In this document: one piece after another, positions 48,195-58,964 of the stretch
Position numbering within the stretch: the first letter of the stretch is position 1
How the letters are laid out: each line of letters opens with the position of its first letter
NCBI RefSeq assembly: GCF_002847015.1
Contig: NZ_CP025085.1
Coordinates: 4,898,001-4,962,000 of the forward strand
From: Prodigiosinella confusarubida
GTDB lineage: Bacteria; Pseudomonadota; Gammaproteobacteria; Enterobacterales; Enterobacteriaceae
Direction: 5' to 3'
DNA: 64,000 nt
Notes under the pieces: model-generated
What the model saw: only the letters and a program-made list of their open reading frames with translations
What the model was told of the DNA's origin: nothing
Database searches by the model: none
Made by a program: the position numbers and the translations under genes

Positions 48195-49229
48195 ATGAGT
48201 TCATCTATTCTTCTCGGTATTTTCTGGCATTTTATCGGTGCGGCCAGTGCCGCCTGCTTTTATGCTCCCTTTAAGAAGGTAAGAAACTGGTCCTGGGAAA
48301 CCATGTGGTCGCTGGGAGGATTTTTCTCCTGGGTTATTCTGCCCTGGGTCATCAGCGCGCTGCTGCTGCCAGACTTCTGGGCCTATTACCGGTCATTCAG
48401 TCTGACCACCCTACTGCCCGTGTTTCTTTTCGGCGCCATGTGGGGAGTGGGCAATATCAATTACGGCCTGACAATGCGCTACCTGGGGATGTCGATGGGT
48501 ATCGGCATCGCCATTGGTATTACCCTCATCGTCGGTACGCTGATGACACCGTTACTACAGGGCAAATTTAGTCTGCTGTTCGGTTCAGTCGGTGGAAAAA
48601 TGACACTACTCGGCGTGCTGATCGCCGTGATCGGCGTAGGCATCGTCAGCTATGCAGGCTTATTGCGCGAACGCGCCCTGAAAATTCAGGTGGAAGAGTT
48701 CAATCTCAGGAAAGGATTAATCCTGGCTATCCTGTGCGGTTTTTTTTCTGCCGGTATGTCATTCGCTATAGCCGCCGCCAAACCCATGCACGACCAGGCA
48801 CTGGCGTTAGGTATCAATCCACTTTATGTCGCTTTACCCAGCTATGTGGTAATTATGGGTGGTGGTGCGATCATTAACCTTGGTTATTGCTTTATCCGGC
48901 TGGCAACCTGTAAGAACTTGTCCCTGAAAGCGGATCTCTCTCAGGCCAGGCCGCTGCTGATTGCCAACATCATCTTTTCCATCCTCGGCGGCACAATGTG
49001 GTACCTGCAATTTTTCTTCTACGCCTGGGGACAAGCCAACATTCCCGCCAACTTCGCCTATATCAGTTGGATGTTGCACATGAGCTTTTATGTGCTGTGT
49101 GGTGGAATTGTCGGACTGCTGCTGAAAGAATGGAACGGTGCAGGGAAACATCCCCGTCGAGTGCTGATCATTGGTTGTCTGGTGATTATTCTGGCTGCCA
49201 ATGTGGTGGGTATCGGCATGGCATCCTGA
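48195..49229 (+). CDS. rhaT: L-rhamnose/proton symporter
   Basis: A 344-residue transporter with ten hydrophobic segments, the same length as E. coli RhaT, from [29 protein letters not shown] to the C-terminal helix. AAGGGGTTATAGAC precedes the ATG. It heads the rha cluster, convergent with rhaR. The 282-base upstream gap presumably contains its RhaS- and CRP-responsive promoter, but I could not define sites there. Confidence 0.96.
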   Translation: MSSSILLGIFWHFIGAASAACFYAPFKKVRNWSWETMWSLGGFFSWVILPWVISALLLPDFWAYYRSFSLTTLLPVFLFGAMWGVGNINYGLTMRYLGMSMGIGIAIGITLIVGTLMTPLLQGKFSLLFGSVGGKMTLLGVLIAVIGVGIVSYAGLLRERALKIQVEEFNLRKGLILAILCGFFSAGMSFAIAAAKPMHDQALALGINPLYVALPSYVVIMGGGAIINLGYCFIRLATCKNLSLKADLSQARPLLIANIIFSILGGTMWYLQFFFYAWGQANIPANFAYISWMLHMSFYVLCGGIVGLLLKEWNGAGKHPRRVLIIGCLVIILAANVVGIGMAS

Positions 49230-49288
49230 TAATAGGATTCTGAAGATTATTCACGGACACGACTGGAATAAGTTTGGCAATATCAGTA

Positions 49289-49320
49289 CGCGGTATCCCG
49301 CCATTACCTGGGATACCGCG
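49289..49320. terminator. Bidirectional terminator between rhaT and rhaR
   Basis: Perfect 11-bp stem CGCGGTATCCC/GGGATACCGCG with a 10-base loop, between convergent genes. No long T-tract follows on either strand. Confidence 0.7.
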
Positions 49321-49323
49321 CTA

Positions 49324-50181
49324 TCAGCTCACGGTCTGAAAGCGCTGTCGGTAGATGCTGGGAGAAACACCAAACGCCTGGTGGAATACTACCGAGAAGT
49401 AATTGCTGTCTTCAAAACCACACTGTGCCGCCACTTCACCGATTGTCCGCTGGTTATAGCGTAATAACTCCATCGCCCGACATAGACGCAGTTGACGCAG
49501 ATAGTGCGACACACTCATGCTGGTCTGTTGTTTGAAACGCGCGCCTAAGCTGCGCATGCTAAACCCGTGCAATTGGCAAAATACGTCAAAACGGAAAGGC
49601 AGCGCGATACTGGCACGCAGTGCGTTCATCAGTAAATCCAACTGATGGGCATCCGCCAATTGTGGGCTATCCGGATCATGACGATAACGCAGCGCCAGCA
49701 GGGCTATCTGCAATAACAGCGCTTCGCTGAGTTGGAGTGACAGCGCATCTGACTTCATACATTCCTGCGCTAATATATCCACATTGCCCCGTATGATATC
49801 CATGCTTTGCAATCCAAGGCGCCAGTAGCGCTGATGTTGTGGGATATCGACGCCCGGAAGCAGGTTTTGCCAGTCGGCAAGCAGCGTCAGACGGTCGCGG
49901 ATATACAGGATATTGTCCAGCTCCAGCTCGTGGACAGACTCGTAACTGTGACGATCACTGGACGTCACGTAGAACAAATCGCCACAAGTAATGCGATACG
50001 GTACATCATTCCAGATATGCAATCCGTTACCACGCCAGACGATCACCAACTCTTCAAAATCATGATGATGCATCGGAAACGCCGGTTGTGGACTACGTTC
50101 CGCTACCATGATCCGCATTTTATCGGTTAGAAAATAATCTTTCGTATGTAACATTAAGTCGCGTGAATTCACCTGACTCAC
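49324..50181 (-). CDS. rhaR: AraC-family activator RhaR
   Basis: A 285-residue regulator with an N-terminal cupin sugar-binding domain (PAFPMHHHDFEELVIVWRGNGLHIWND) and a C-terminal AraC-type double helix-turn-helix (TIGEVAAQCGFEDSNYFSVVFHQAFG). In E. coli RhaR responds to rhamnose and activates rhaSR. The likely start is a GTG at 50181 with AGG six bases upstream; an ATG at 50154 has no ribosome site. It lies 18 bases after rhaS. Confidence 0.93.
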   Translation of the reverse strand: MSQVNSRDLMLHTKDYFLTDKMRIMVAERSPQPAFPMHHHDFEELVIVWRGNGLHIWNDVPYRITCGDLFYVTSSDRHSYESVHELELDNILYIRDRLTLLADWQNLLPGVDIPQHQRYWRLGLQSMDIIRGNVDILAQECMKSDALSLQLSEALLLQIALLALRYRHDPDSPQLADAHQLDLLMNALRASIALPFRFDVFCQLHGFSMRSLGARFKQQTSMSVSHYLRQLRLCRAMELLRYNQRTIGEVAAQCGFEDSNYFSVVFHQAFGVSPSIYRQRFQTVS

Positions 50182-50199
50182 CTATCGCCTGTAACTGAA

Positions 50200-51036
50200 T
50201 CAATCCTCATTAAGCGCCTGATGGCGCAGCGATTTAGGTGCCAGAGAAAACGCTTTGCGAAACTGTGTCGAGAAATGGTTACTGTCGCCGAACCCACAAG
50301 CGTGAGCGATGGTCGTGATAGAGTCATCGCTTTGCTGCAAACGACGACGGGCCTCCAGCAATCGCAACCGGTTCAGATAACGTTGCGGCGTCATACCAGT
50401 ATGCTGCTTTAGCTGCCTATGCAGCGTGCGCAGCGACAGAGAAAACCGATCAGCCAACACATCCCAGTTCACGTCTTCACTGAAATTGTTCTGCAACCAT
50501 CCCAGCAACGCCTGAACGCCTTGTTGCTGGCTGCCATCACCCTGCATCTGAAAACATTTCTGCTTCAGCAGTACCAGGGTCTGCAAGAACAGGCTTTCAC
50601 TGGCCGCGATATCCTCGGGCTGGGCGCTGTCGGCCAGAGTGGCCAGCCGGGAAATCAACTGTTTGAGCTGTTGCATCACCGGCGTATTCACCTGCCACTG
50701 TCCCAACCATTCCCCATTGGCACCATAGGGCAGAAACGGTGCAATATCAGAAAGGAAACGAAAACCACGCGGGGAACGATACAGCACATTGGTCAGATGT
50801 AGCTCCTCCACCTGTTCAAACAGGTGGCGATCGTTGTCTCGCACAAAAAACACCGCACCACTGCACAACGCGTAAGGTTGGTCATTAAACACGTGCACAC
50901 CAACCCCCTGGTCTACCAGCACAATCTCCCAGAAATCATGATGATGTTCAGGGAAAGCGCACTGCGGCATCCTGGGTTCAACAGCGACGGTCGCTGCCTG
51001 TGAAGCAAAAAATTCATCGCCACAAAGTAATGTCAT
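50200..51036 (-). CDS. rhaS: AraC-family activator RhaS
   Basis: A 278-residue regulator, the same length as E. coli RhaS. The cupin domain contains PEHHHDFWEIVLVDQGVGVHVFND, and the C-terminal AraC domain has SITTIAHACGFGDSNHFSTQFRKAF. It activates rhaBAD and rhaT with rhamnose. GGAGGCTGGAA precedes the ATG. Divergent from rhaB. Confidence 0.95.
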   Translation of the reverse strand: MTLLCGDEFFASQAATVAVEPRMPQCAFPEHHHDFWEIVLVDQGVGVHVFNDQPYALCSGAVFFVRDNDRHLFEQVEELHLTNVLYRSPRGFRFLSDIAPFLPYGANGEWLGQWQVNTPVMQQLKQLISRLATLADSAQPEDIAASESLFLQTLVLLKQKCFQMQGDGSQQQGVQALLGWLQNNFSEDVNWDVLADRFSLSLRTLHRQLKQHTGMTPQRYLNRLRLLEARRRLQQSDDSITTIAHACGFGDSNHFSTQFRKAFSLAPKSLRHQALNED

Positions 51037-51167
51037 TTCCAGCCTCCTTCTTTTTACTGCGTGACACTGATAGTAGTCAGAAGCTGGGCACCTACGCCTT
51101 AAAATAGCGCCACACAGAAGCTATCTTGATGTCATTTTTTCAAGATCTGGCGTTTAAATCGCTGAAG

Positions 51168-51183
51168 TGTGGTTAGGATCACA
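51168..51183. promoter_or_regulatory. CRP-like site, rhaS side
   Basis: TGTGGTTAGGATCACA fits TGTGA-N6-TCACA with one mismatch. It lies about 130 bases upstream of rhaS in the divergent rhaS/rhaB control region. Confidence 0.6.
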
Positions 51184-51234
51184 GGCTATGGGCCGCCACA
51201 ACCATTCAAACGTCATCGCCGGAATAATCAGTAA

Positions 51235-51250
51235 TGTGAGCCGGTTCACA
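51235..51250. promoter_or_regulatory. CRP site, rhaB side
   Basis: TGTGAGCCGGTTCACA is a perfect match to the CRP consensus TGTGA-N6-TCACA, about 110 bases upstream of the rhaB start. The E. coli rhaBAD promoter also has an upstream CRP site. Confidence 0.85.
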
Positions 51251-51360
51251 GTCAGCTTTGCCATTTTGCCAATCTCTCTCCTTCTGATGGCACTCACCGG
51301 AAGGTTGTTTCCCCTGCATATACCTACACTGCCGACATAAGTTCAGAAAGGGGAATGGCA

Positions 51361-52833
51361 ATGGCGGTGAAAAATATTGTGGCGATCGATCTCGGCGCCT
51401 CCAGTGGACGAGTGATGCTGGCCGTCTTACAAACGACCACCCGACATCTGACACTCAAAGAAATCCACCGTTTCACCAATCAACTGGTTTATCAGAACGG
51501 CCATCATGTGTGGGATCTGGATGCGCTGGAACGCCATATCCTCATGGGTCTGAATCAGGTGGACATGATGGGGATTCGTCCCGACAGTATTGGTATCGAC
51601 ACCTGGGGCGTGGACTACGTCTTGCTGGATAAAAACGGTAACCGGGTGGGACAATCCTATTCCTATCGTGATCACCGTACCGACGGCATCATGGCACAGG
51701 TAACCACCGCACTCGGACAGCAACATATTTACCAGCGCACCGGTATTCAGTTCCTGCCGTTCAATACGCTTTATCAACTCAAGGCACTGCGTGAACAAAA
51801 CGCCAGTGACTGTGAACGCGTAGAACATCTGTTGATGATGCCGGACTACTTTCACTACCGGCTGACGGGCAAAATCAATTGCGAATATACCGATGCCAGC
51901 ACCACCCAATTGCTGAACCTTAGCAATGGCGACTGGGATAAAGGGTTGCTGGACTATCTGGGTATTCCGGCGCGCTGGCTAAGCCAGCCAGTACAACCGG
52001 GACACCGCATCGGCTACTGGACGGCACCCAGCGGTCGGCAAATCCCGGTGGTAGCCGTCGCCACACATGATACCGCCAGCGCCGTGGTCGCCACCCCGCT
52101 TGAGAGCGAAGACAGCGCCTATCTGAGTTCCGGTACCTGGTCGCTGATCGGTATTGAAAGCCCGGTTCCCTATAACCATGCTGCCGCGCTGTCTGCCAAT
52201 ATCACCAATGAAGGGGGTATCAACGGGACATTCCGCGTGTTGAAAAACATCATGGGACTTTGGTTATTACAACGCGTCTGTCAGGAGCAGAACATCAACG
52301 ATCTACCCGCGTTAATCCGCCAGGCTGCGGCACTACCGGCCTTTATCAGCTTGATTAACCCGAATGATGATCGCTTCATTAATCCATCTTCGATGAGTGA
52401 GGAAATCCGCGCCTTCTGCCGTGAATATCAGCAACCAGAACCGCAGAGTCACGCCGAACTGGCACGCTGTATTTTCGACAGCCTGGCGATGTCTTACCGT
52501 CAGAGTCTGCTGATGCTGGGTAAACTGCGTCAGACGCCGATCAGTCGCCTACATGTGGTAGGTGGTGGTAGCCAGAATGAATTTCTCAATCAGCTTTGCG
52601 CCGATGTCTGCCAGCTACCGGTACTGTCCGGGCCGGTGGAAGCCTCCACTCTTGGCAATATTGGCTGTCAGCTCATAGCGCTGGAGGCCGTAGCCGATCT
52701 TGCCGAATTCCGTTGCCTGTTAACCCACAACTTTCCCCTGCACCGCTACAACCCTGGTCAGACTATTGATTTTGCTGGTCACTGGCGCCGTTTTCAGGCG
52801 TTGTGCCACTCCAAAGAGGAACTCACTGTATGA
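51361..52833 (+). CDS. rhaB: L-rhamnulokinase
   Basis: A 490-residue FGGY-family kinase that phosphorylates L-rhamnulose. The actin-like fold motifs are [27 protein letters not shown], and [15 protein letters not shown] with [15 protein letters not shown] ahead of the ATG at 51361 is best spaced; an ATG two codons earlier is an alternative. The rhaA start overlaps the stop (ATGA). Confidence 0.95.
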   Translation: MAVKNIVAIDLGASSGRVMLAVLQTTTRHLTLKEIHRFTNQLVYQNGHHVWDLDALERHILMGLNQVDMMGIRPDSIGIDTWGVDYVLLDKNGNRVGQSYSYRDHRTDGIMAQVTTALGQQHIYQRTGIQFLPFNTLYQLKALREQNASDCERVEHLLMMPDYFHYRLTGKINCEYTDASTTQLLNLSNGDWDKGLLDYLGIPARWLSQPVQPGHRIGYWTAPSGRQIPVVAVATHDTASAVVATPLESEDSAYLSSGTWSLIGIESPVPYNHAAALSANITNEGGINGTFRVLKNIMGLWLLQRVCQEQNINDLPALIRQAAALPAFISLINPNDDRFINPSSMSEEIRAFCREYQQPEPQSHAELARCIFDSLAMSYRQSLLMLGKLRQTPISRLHVVGGGSQNEFLNQLCADVCQLPVLSGPVEASTLGNIGCQLIALEAVADLAEFRCLLTHNFPLHRYNPGQTIDFAGHWRRFQALCHSKEELTV

Positions 52834-54086
52834 ACACTGCTATTGAAACCGCCTGGCGTCTGGCGAAAGAACGCTACGCCAAACTGGATGTGGATGTGGA
52901 TGCCGCGCTACAACAATTGGATCTGATACCGATCTCCATGCATTGCTGGCAAGGCGATGATGTCACTGGCTTTGAAAACACGGGCGGTACGCTGACCGGC
53001 GGTATTCAAGCCACCGGTAACTATCCGGGAAAAGCCCGTACTGCCGATGAACTGCGGGCCGATCTGGAACGGGCGTTTACCCTGATTCCCGGCCCCAAAC
53101 GACTCAACTTGCACGCCATCTATCTCGAGTCTGACACACCGGTGGCGCGCAATGACATCGAGCCCAAACATTTCAGCAACTGGGTGGCGTGGGCCAAACA
53201 ACACCAGTTGGGACTGGATTTCAACCCGACCTGCTTCTCTCATCCGCTCAGCAGTGACGGCTTTACGCTGTCTCACCCGGATGAAAAAGTACGCCGTTTC
53301 TGGATCGAGCACTGTCAGGCCAGTCGCCGTATTTCAGCCTATTTCGGTCGCGAACTGGGTACCCCCTCAGTCATGAATATCTGGGTGCCGGATGGTATGA
53401 AAGATCTGACGATTGACCGTCTGGCATTTCGTCAGCGCTTGATGAACGCGCTAGATGACGTGATCGCCGAACCGCTGGACGCCGCACATCATATCGATGC
53501 CGTCGAAAGCAAATTGTTCGGACTGGGTGCCGAAAGTTTCACCGTCGGTTCCAATGAATTCTACCTGGGTTACGCCAGCAGCCGCGGCACCGCGTTGTGC
53601 CTGGACGCCGGTCACTTCCATCCAACGGAAGTCATATCCGACAAGATCTCCAGCGCCATACTGTATGTCCCGCGATTGTTGCTACATGTCAGCCGCCCGG
53701 TGCGTTGGGACAGCGACCATGTCGTTCTGCTGGATGACGAAACCCAGGCTATCGCCCACGAAATCGTGCGCCATAAACTCTTCGATCGTGTACACCTCGG
53801 CCTGGATTTCTTTGATGCCTCCATCAACCGCATCGCCGCCTGGGTTATCGGCACTCGCAATATGAAAAAAGCCCTACTGCGTGCACTGCTGGAACCAACC
53901 GACGCCCTGCGTGAACTGGAACTGAAAGGCGATTACACCACTCGACTGGCGCTGTTGGAAGAACAGAAATCCCTGCCCTGGCAGGCGGTCTGGGAACACT
54001 ACTGTCAACGGCATAATGTCGCGCCGGGCAGCGAATGGCTGCAAGACGTGCGTCAATATGAAGAAACCATCCTCAGTCAACGTTAA
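52830..54086 (+). CDS. rhaA: L-rhamnose isomerase
   Basis: A 418-residue TIM-barrel isomerase, close to E. coli RhaA (419 aa), converting L-rhamnose to L-rhamnulose. Conserved segments are [36 protein letters not shown] and [16 protein letters not shown] with the Mn2+ ligands. The ATG overlaps rhaB by four bases. Confidence 0.96.
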   Translation: MNTAIETAWRLAKERYAKLDVDVDAALQQLDLIPISMHCWQGDDVTGFENTGGTLTGGIQATGNYPGKARTADELRADLERAFTLIPGPKRLNLHAIYLESDTPVARNDIEPKHFSNWVAWAKQHQLGLDFNPTCFSHPLSSDGFTLSHPDEKVRRFWIEHCQASRRISAYFGRELGTPSVMNIWVPDGMKDLTIDRLAFRQRLMNALDDVIAEPLDAAHHIDAVESKLFGLGAESFTVGSNEFYLGYASSRGTALCLDAGHFHPTEVISDKISSAILYVPRLLLHVSRPVRWDSDHVVLLDDETQAIAHEIVRHKLFDRVHLGLDFFDASINRIAAWVIGTRNMKKALLRALLEPTDALRELELKGDYTTRLALLEEQKSLPWQAVWEHYCQRHNVAPGSEWLQDVRQYEETILSQR

Positions 54087-54099
54087 GGGTCACGTGATT

Positions 54100-54930
54100 A
54101 TGCAATCGATACAGTCTTCCTGGTTCGTGCAGGGAATGATCAAAGCCACCAGTGATATGTGGCTCAAAGGCTGGGATGAACGCAACGGCGGTAACATCAG
54201 CCTGCGCCTGACGGCAGAAGATATAACCCCCTATGAAAGCGATTTTTGCCCACTGCCCCGCCATGAATCGTTATCACAACCAATGCCGGACCTGGCGAAC
54301 TGCTGGTTTATCGTCACCGGATCCGGCAAATTTTTCCGCAATGTACAATTGGATCCCGCAGAAAATCTGGTGCTGCTACAAGTGGATCATGACGGCAAGG
54401 GTTATCAGATCTTCTGGGGACTGACGAGCGGTGGACTACCGACCTCCGAACTGGCTGCACATTTTCAGTCTCACATCGTGCGTATGGGCGTCAGCCGAGG
54501 ACGCGACCGCGTGATCATGCATTGTCATGCCACCAATTTGATTGCACTGAGCTACGTATTGGAGCTAAACAACGCCACGTTTACCCGCGAACTTTGGGAA
54601 GGCAGTACCGAATGCCTGGTGGTGTTCCCGGACGGTCTGGGGATTGTGCCCTGGATGGTGCCGGGTACCGATGGTATTGGCACCGCCACGGCGGAGCAGA
54701 TGCAGCGACATCCTCTGGTACTGTGGCCATTCCACGGTATCTTTGGCACGGGGCCGACATTGGATGATGCTTTCGGTCTGATTGACACTGCCGAGAAATC
54801 CGCAGAAGTCATGGTTAAAGTGCGTTCAATGGGGGGTAAAAAGCAGACCATTTCCACCGAAGAGCTGATTGCATTGGGACAACGTTTTGGCGTCACGCCG
54901 ATGGAAGCAGCCCTGCGCGTATCAAGGTAA
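54100..54930 (+). CDS. rhaD: Rhamnulose-1-phosphate aldolase
   Basis: A 276-residue class II aldolase that splits L-rhamnulose 1-phosphate into dihydroxyacetone phosphate and L-lactaldehyde. [27 protein letters not shown] (zinc histidines) and the downstream WPFHGIFG histidine are visible. Length matches E. coli RhaD (274 aa). Follows rhaA by 13 bases. Confidence 0.95.
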   Translation: MQSIQSSWFVQGMIKATSDMWLKGWDERNGGNISLRLTAEDITPYESDFCPLPRHESLSQPMPDLANCWFIVTGSGKFFRNVQLDPAENLVLLQVDHDGKGYQIFWGLTSGGLPTSELAAHFQSHIVRMGVSRGRDRVIMHCHATNLIALSYVLELNNATFTRELWEGSTECLVVFPDGLGIVPWMVPGTDGIGTATAEQMQRHPLVLWPFHGIFGTGPTLDDAFGLIDTAEKSAEVMVKVRSMGGKKQTISTEELIALGQRFGVTPMEAALRVSR

Positions 54931-54951
54931 ATACCGGGCCTGGGCGCGCGC

Positions 54952-54978
54952 GTCATCCCCACAAACACAGGGGGTGAC
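54952..54978. repeat. REP-like hairpin in the rhaD-rhaM gap
   Basis: GTCATCCCC pairs with GGGGGTGAC (one G-T pair) around a 9-base loop, with flanking CGCG tracts that extend the symmetry. It lies in the 151-base gap between rhaD and rhaM and could protect the rhaBAD message or lower rhaM expression. Confidence 0.5.
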
Positions 54979-55081
54979 ACACGCGTTCGCATTAAATAAC
55001 TGCCAGAAACCGATTACGCCCAGGGCTATTGTCCATGCCCCGCGGCGATACCGTGACCACAGAACAACAGGAGCCGCTATT

Positions 55082-55396
55082 ATGTTACGAAAAGCGTTTG
55101 TGATGTCTGTTTTCCCAGAATGCCATGAAGAGTATCAACACCGTCACAACCCGATCTGGCCTGAACTGGAAGCCGAGCTGAAAGCACACGGAGCCCATCA
55201 TTACAGCATCTTTCTGGATAAAGAACGCCATCTGCTATTCGGGTATGTGGAAATTGAATCAGAAGCACGCTGGAATGCCGTGGCACAAACCGAAGCTTGC
55301 CAGCGTTGGTGGAAATACATGAAAGACATGATGCCTGCCAATTCCGACAACAGCCCGGTCAGCACCGAACTACAACCAGTTTTTTATCTGGAATAA
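55082..55396 (+). CDS. rhaM: L-rhamnose mutarotase
   Basis: A 104-residue protein, the same length as E. coli RhaM, interconverting rhamnose anomers. [29 protein letters not shown] start (with H and Y catalytic residues), [19 protein letters not shown] and the C-terminal VFYLE match. AGGAGCCGCTATT precedes the ATG. Ends the rha operon. Confidence 0.95.
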   Translation: MLRKAFVMSVFPECHEEYQHRHNPIWPELEAELKAHGAHHYSIFLDKERHLLFGYVEIESEARWNAVAQTEACQRWWKYMKDMMPANSDNSPVSTELQPVFYLE

Positions 55397-55724
55397 CCCT
55401 GGTGCAGCCTTTCGGCTGCACTGAAATAACAGCATGATTGCCTGGTTATAATAAAAACCGGCGTATTATTTTATTACCAACAGTAAATCGTTCCGCGGTG
55501 ATATTATTCGTTTAATTAATTATCAAGGGAAGCGGCTAACGACTAATAAGTCGTAAGAATAAAAGGTCCTTAAATAAAATATTTCCCGAACTCGCATCAC
55601 AAAATAGGAAATAAAAATTCCCTGCATTTTTATTGATGTCGTCATTTTCATCCTGAGATAAAAAATAAAGTTACCACACCCTTCGCCGTTAATATTAATA
55701 CCCTCTTTGACTAAAAAAGTGCTT
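55397..55724. other. Intergenic region between rhaM and the chemoreceptor
   Basis: About 330 bases, strongly AT-rich from 55440. It contains the rhaM terminator-like hairpin at 55402-55421 and presumably the chemoreceptor promoter. No other element was recognised. Confidence 0.45.
55402..55421 (+). terminator. Hairpin after rhaM
   Basis: Perfect 8-bp stem GTGCAGCC/GGCTGCAC with a TTTC loop, 5 bases after the rhaM stop. It lacks a T-tract, so termination strength is doubtful. Confidence 0.5.
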
Positions 55725-57305
55725 ATGAAAAAATTATCTCAACTCACTGTGCTCGCCAAACTCTTGTCTGGTTTTTCTGTGTTGGTCGCCATGATGCTGT
55801 TGCTGGGTGTGGGGTCCTTGTACCTGCTCAACACGAATAATGACCGTATTAAGGCATATAGCGACAGCAGCCTACCAGGGGTGCGTTATAGCCTGGAGAT
55901 GCGAGGAGTGCTCTCAGAACTACGTTTACAGCAGATACAGTATATTGATTCAAAAACCCCTGAAGAGCGTGAAGGGCATCGCCGGGAACTGTTACAAAAT
56001 CAGGATCTGTTCCTCGCCTCCCAGGCGAGTTATGAAAAACTGGACAAAAACCCGGAAAAACAAGCTCTTTTCCAACAGATCGCGGATAACTTCAAAAATT
56101 TCAGCGATGTTAACGTCAAGGTGATAGAGGCCGTCAACCGTGGTGATATAGCTGAAGCAGCCAAAATAAGCGGTGCCGTTTCGTCCAAGTATCGCAGCCA
56201 GATGATGAAGGACTTGGCTAAATTGGTAGAAGCGGAGGTTGGTACCGCCAAACAGGCCGTAGTCGAGGCTAACAAGACCTATAACACCGCCAAATATTCC
56301 ATGTTGGGCCTGTTACTGCTGGCACTGATCGCCACCGGCGTCATCGCGACCATTATTGCCCGCAGTCTGTCGCATCAATTGGGGGGAGAACCTTATTACG
56401 CAATGGAAATCATGGCACAGATCGCCGCCGGTAATCTGAACACCGAGATAAAACTGCGTCCAGGTGACGAAAGCAGTCTGCTAGCGACCATGAAATACAT
56501 GAACCAGCAGTTGGAGCACATCATTCATGGCATTGTACGCGGCAGTGAGTCCATTTCGCTGGCGGCCAATGAAATGGCCCAGGGGAACAGTGATCTATCC
56601 CAGCGTACCGAAGAACAGGCTGCGTCGTTGGTTCAAACCTCATCCAACATGCAACAAATCACCGAAACCGTGAAACGCAATGCTGACAACGCCAGTCAGG
56701 CCAGCGAATTGGCGCGTAGAACGTCAACAACCGCGACCAATGGCGGCTCTATCGTGGATGACATGCTGAAACGGATGCATGAAATTTCCGACAGTTCACA
56801 GAAGATTGTCGACATCATCTCCGTGATTGAAGGCATTGCTTTTCAGACCAATATCCTGGCACTGAATGCGGCCGTAGAAGCGGCTCGCGCCGGAAGCGAA
56901 GGTAAAGGTTTTGCGGTAGTTGCCAGTGAAGTGCGAACACTGGCGCAGAAAAGCGCCGACGCGGCCAAAGAGATCAAAGCGCTGATTGAAGGCACCGTAG
57001 ACAAAATCACCGATGGCTCACGGCATGCCGACAACGCCAGTCATGCTATGGCGGATATCGTGGAATCCGTCAATAAAGTGACTGACATCGTGGCTGAAAT
57101 TTCGATGGCGTCCAATGAACAACATGTCGGCATCAAAGAGATCAGTGTGGCGATTGATCAAATGGACCAGGTAACCCAACAGAACGCCGCGCTGGTGGAA
57201 CAGGCAGCGACCGCGGCCCAATCGATGACCGAACAAAGTGAACAATTGCGGGACTCAGTGCGTTTCTTCCAGTTGGAACAAGATGACCTGTTACGCATCG
57301 GCTAA
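55725..57305 (+). CDS. Methyl-accepting chemotaxis protein
   Basis: A 526-residue receptor: membrane helix (LLSGFSVLVAMMLLLGVGSLYLL), periplasmic four-helix MCP domain, second helix (MLGLLLLALIATGVIATIIA), HAMP domain and signalling domain with tip [29 protein letters not shown] sequence. It has no C-terminal NWETF pentapeptide, unlike the receptor at 25464-27179. The ATG at 55725 is chosen over an upstream TTG at 55707; the ribosome site is weak. Adjacent to the rha operon, but a rhamnose ligand is unsupported. Confidence 0.9.
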   Translation: MKKLSQLTVLAKLLSGFSVLVAMMLLLGVGSLYLLNTNNDRIKAYSDSSLPGVRYSLEMRGVLSELRLQQIQYIDSKTPEEREGHRRELLQNQDLFLASQASYEKLDKNPEKQALFQQIADNFKNFSDVNVKVIEAVNRGDIAEAAKISGAVSSKYRSQMMKDLAKLVEAEVGTAKQAVVEANKTYNTAKYSMLGLLLLALIATGVIATIIARSLSHQLGGEPYYAMEIMAQIAAGNLNTEIKLRPGDESSLLATMKYMNQQLEHIIHGIVRGSESISLAANEMAQGNSDLSQRTEEQAASLVQTSSNMQQITETVKRNADNASQASELARRTSTTATNGGSIVDDMLKRMHEISDSSQKIVDIISVIEGIAFQTNILALNAAVEAARAGSEGKGFAVVASEVRTLAQKSADAAKEIKALIEGTVDKITDGSRHADNASHAMADIVESVNKVTDIVAEISMASNEQHVGIKEISVAIDQMDQVTQQNAALVEQAATAAQSMTEQSEQLRDSVRFFQLEQDDLLRIG

Positions 57306-57315
57306 CATGGTCCAG

Positions 57316-57337
57316 CCCGTCTGTCCATGCAGACGGG
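57316..57337. terminator. Bidirectional terminator
   Basis: Perfect 8-bp stem CCCGTCTG/CAGACGGG with a 6-base loop, followed by TTGTTTC on the plus strand. It sits between the chemoreceptor (+) and the converging ABC ATPase gene (-). Confidence 0.75.
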
Positions 57338-57342
57338 TTGTT

Positions 57343-58101
57343 TCAGACTGACAACCCCACCACCGCATCCAGCAACCGACAGGCCATAGGGTGACGAACC
57401 TGATGTAGTGCGTGAATATCGTCTACCTGCTCGACAATGCGCCCCTGCGCAAGAAAAAGTACCCGCTGGCACAAGTAGGTAATGGCGGCCACATCATGGC
57501 TGATGAACAGATAGGTCAAGCCGTGCCGTTGCTGCAATTCTGCCAGCAAATCCAGAATTTGTACCTGTATCGTCATGTCCAGCGCGCTGACGGCTTCATC
57601 CAGTACAATCAACTGTGGCGTACTGGCAAGCGCTCTGGCGATACAGACACGCTGCATTTGCCCGCCACTTAGCTGATGGGGAAACCGCTGACACAGTGAC
57701 GCCGATAAACCGACTTGCTCCAGCAACCTATTCACCTGTGAGCGCATCACCACCCTATCAGGACACAACCGCTGTAATCGCAACGGTTCGGCGATGATGC
57801 GCTCAATAGTCATCACCGGATTGACGGATGAGGCGTAGTCCTGAAACACTGCACTGACGGGCAGTGGCAACGATACCGGACGCCCGTTGCGCCGTCCGGT
57901 GTACAATACCTGTCCGGCCAGTTTTACCTCGCCACGCCGTGGCGCTTCCAGCCCCAGTAAAATACGGCTCAGGGTGCTTTTTCCACTGCCGCTCTCACCC
58001 ACTATCCCCACACATTCACCCGCCCTCACCTGAAAAGAGACATCATCAAGGATCAACGTCTTCCCATAGTGATGATGCAGTCCCGTGACTTCCATCAGCA
58101 T
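57343..58101 (-). CDS. Peptide/nickel-type ABC ATPase, second of a pair (DppF/NikE-like)
   Basis: A 252-residue ATPase with Walker A GESGSGKST, signature LSGGQMQRVCIARAL, Walker B LIVLDEAVSALD and the switch histidine in FISHDVAAI. The LDEAVSALD form is typical of the NikE/DppF side of peptide-opine-nickel importers. AGGAG eight bases before the ATG at 58101 fits; the start overlaps the end of the partner ATPase. No permease or binding protein gene follows: the gene ends against the chemoreceptor. Confidence 0.85.
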   Translation of the reverse strand: MLMEVTGLHHHYGKTLILDDVSFQVRAGECVGIVGESGSGKSTLSRILLGLEAPRRGEVKLAGQVLYTGRRNGRPVSLPLPVSAVFQDYASSVNPVMTIERIIAEPLRLQRLCPDRVVMRSQVNRLLEQVGLSASLCQRFPHQLSGGQMQRVCIARALASTPQLIVLDEAVSALDMTIQVQILDLLAELQQRHGLTYLFISHDVAAITYLCQRVLFLAQGRIVEQVDDIHALHQVRHPMACRLLDAVVGLSV

Positions 58102-58964
58102 TCGTGTTTCTCCTGTGCAGACGCGGTTAGCGCGGAATAGCGCTGTTGCAGCATCTGCCGGGACGCCACCAGCTGTCGGGTATGTGGATGGCAAGGCTGA
58201 TGTAAAACAGATGCCGCCGAACCCTGCTCGACGGTTCGTCCGTACTGCATCACCATCACGTTATCGGCGATACGGCTGACCAGCCCCAAATCGTGCGAAA
58301 CAAAAATCAGGCTGGTGCCCCACTGCTCACGGATAGCCATAAACTGCCGCATAATGTCCTGCTGTGTCACACTGTCCAGTGCCGTGGTGGGCTCATCCGC
58401 AATCAGTAGCGTCGGTTTCAGCGCCAGTGCGATGGCAATAGTAATACGCTGTAATATGCCGCCGCTGAGCTGGGCAGGGTAGCGGTGATAAATCTGCTGT
58501 GGTTGCCGCAATTGAACCTGCGCCAATGCCTCCAGCGCCAGATCGCGGGCGGCGCGCCTACCCAGCGGCAGATGCGCCCGCAGTGTCTCGACCATCTGCC
58601 CGCCGACCGATTGCAGTGGATCAAAAGCCGTCATCGGCTGCTGCGGAATCAGGCTGATCATGCGACCGCACAGACGGCGCATCGCGACGTCATTCAGCGA
58701 TAGTAGTTCGGTGCCATCCAGCCAAATGTCGCCACGACGGATAAATTCCGGCCCCAGTACGCCCATCAATGCCTGACAGGCAAGGCTTTTGCCGCTACCG
58801 CTCTCTCCCACAATACCGACACAACCATGTCGAGACAGGGAAAAGCTGACCTGATGCAACAGACGCTGTCCATTGCCCGCCAACTCAAGCTGCAATTCAT
58901 TGACCCGCAGTAAAGTCTCTGGCGGTGTATCAGTACAAAGAGGTGGGAATCGGCTGTCAGACAT
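58095..58964 (-). CDS. Peptide/nickel-type ABC ATPase, first of a pair (DppD/NikD-like)
   Basis: A 289-residue ATPase with Walker A GESGSGKS, a NikD-like signature LSGGILQRITIAIAL, Walker B LIADEPTTALD and FVSHDLGLV. Its ATG (58964) lies inside the last codons of the YiaJ regulator gene, so it is translationally coupled to it, and its end overlaps the second ATPase. With no permease or substrate-binding gene nearby, the pair either energises permeases encoded elsewhere or is the remainder of a larger importer operon. Confidence 0.85.
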   Translation of the reverse strand: MSDSRFPPLCTDTPPETLLRVNELQLELAGNGQRLLHQVSFSLSRHGCVGIVGESGSGKSLACQALMGVLGPEFIRRGDIWLDGTELLSLNDVAMRRLCGRMISLIPQQPMTAFDPLQSVGGQMVETLRAHLPLGRRAARDLALEALAQVQLRQPQQIYHRYPAQLSGGILQRITIAIALALKPTLLIADEPTTALDSVTQQDIMRQFMAIREQWGTSLIFVSHDLGLVSRIADNVMVMQYGRTVEQGSAASVLHQPCHPHTRQLVASRQMLQQRYSALTASAQEKHEC

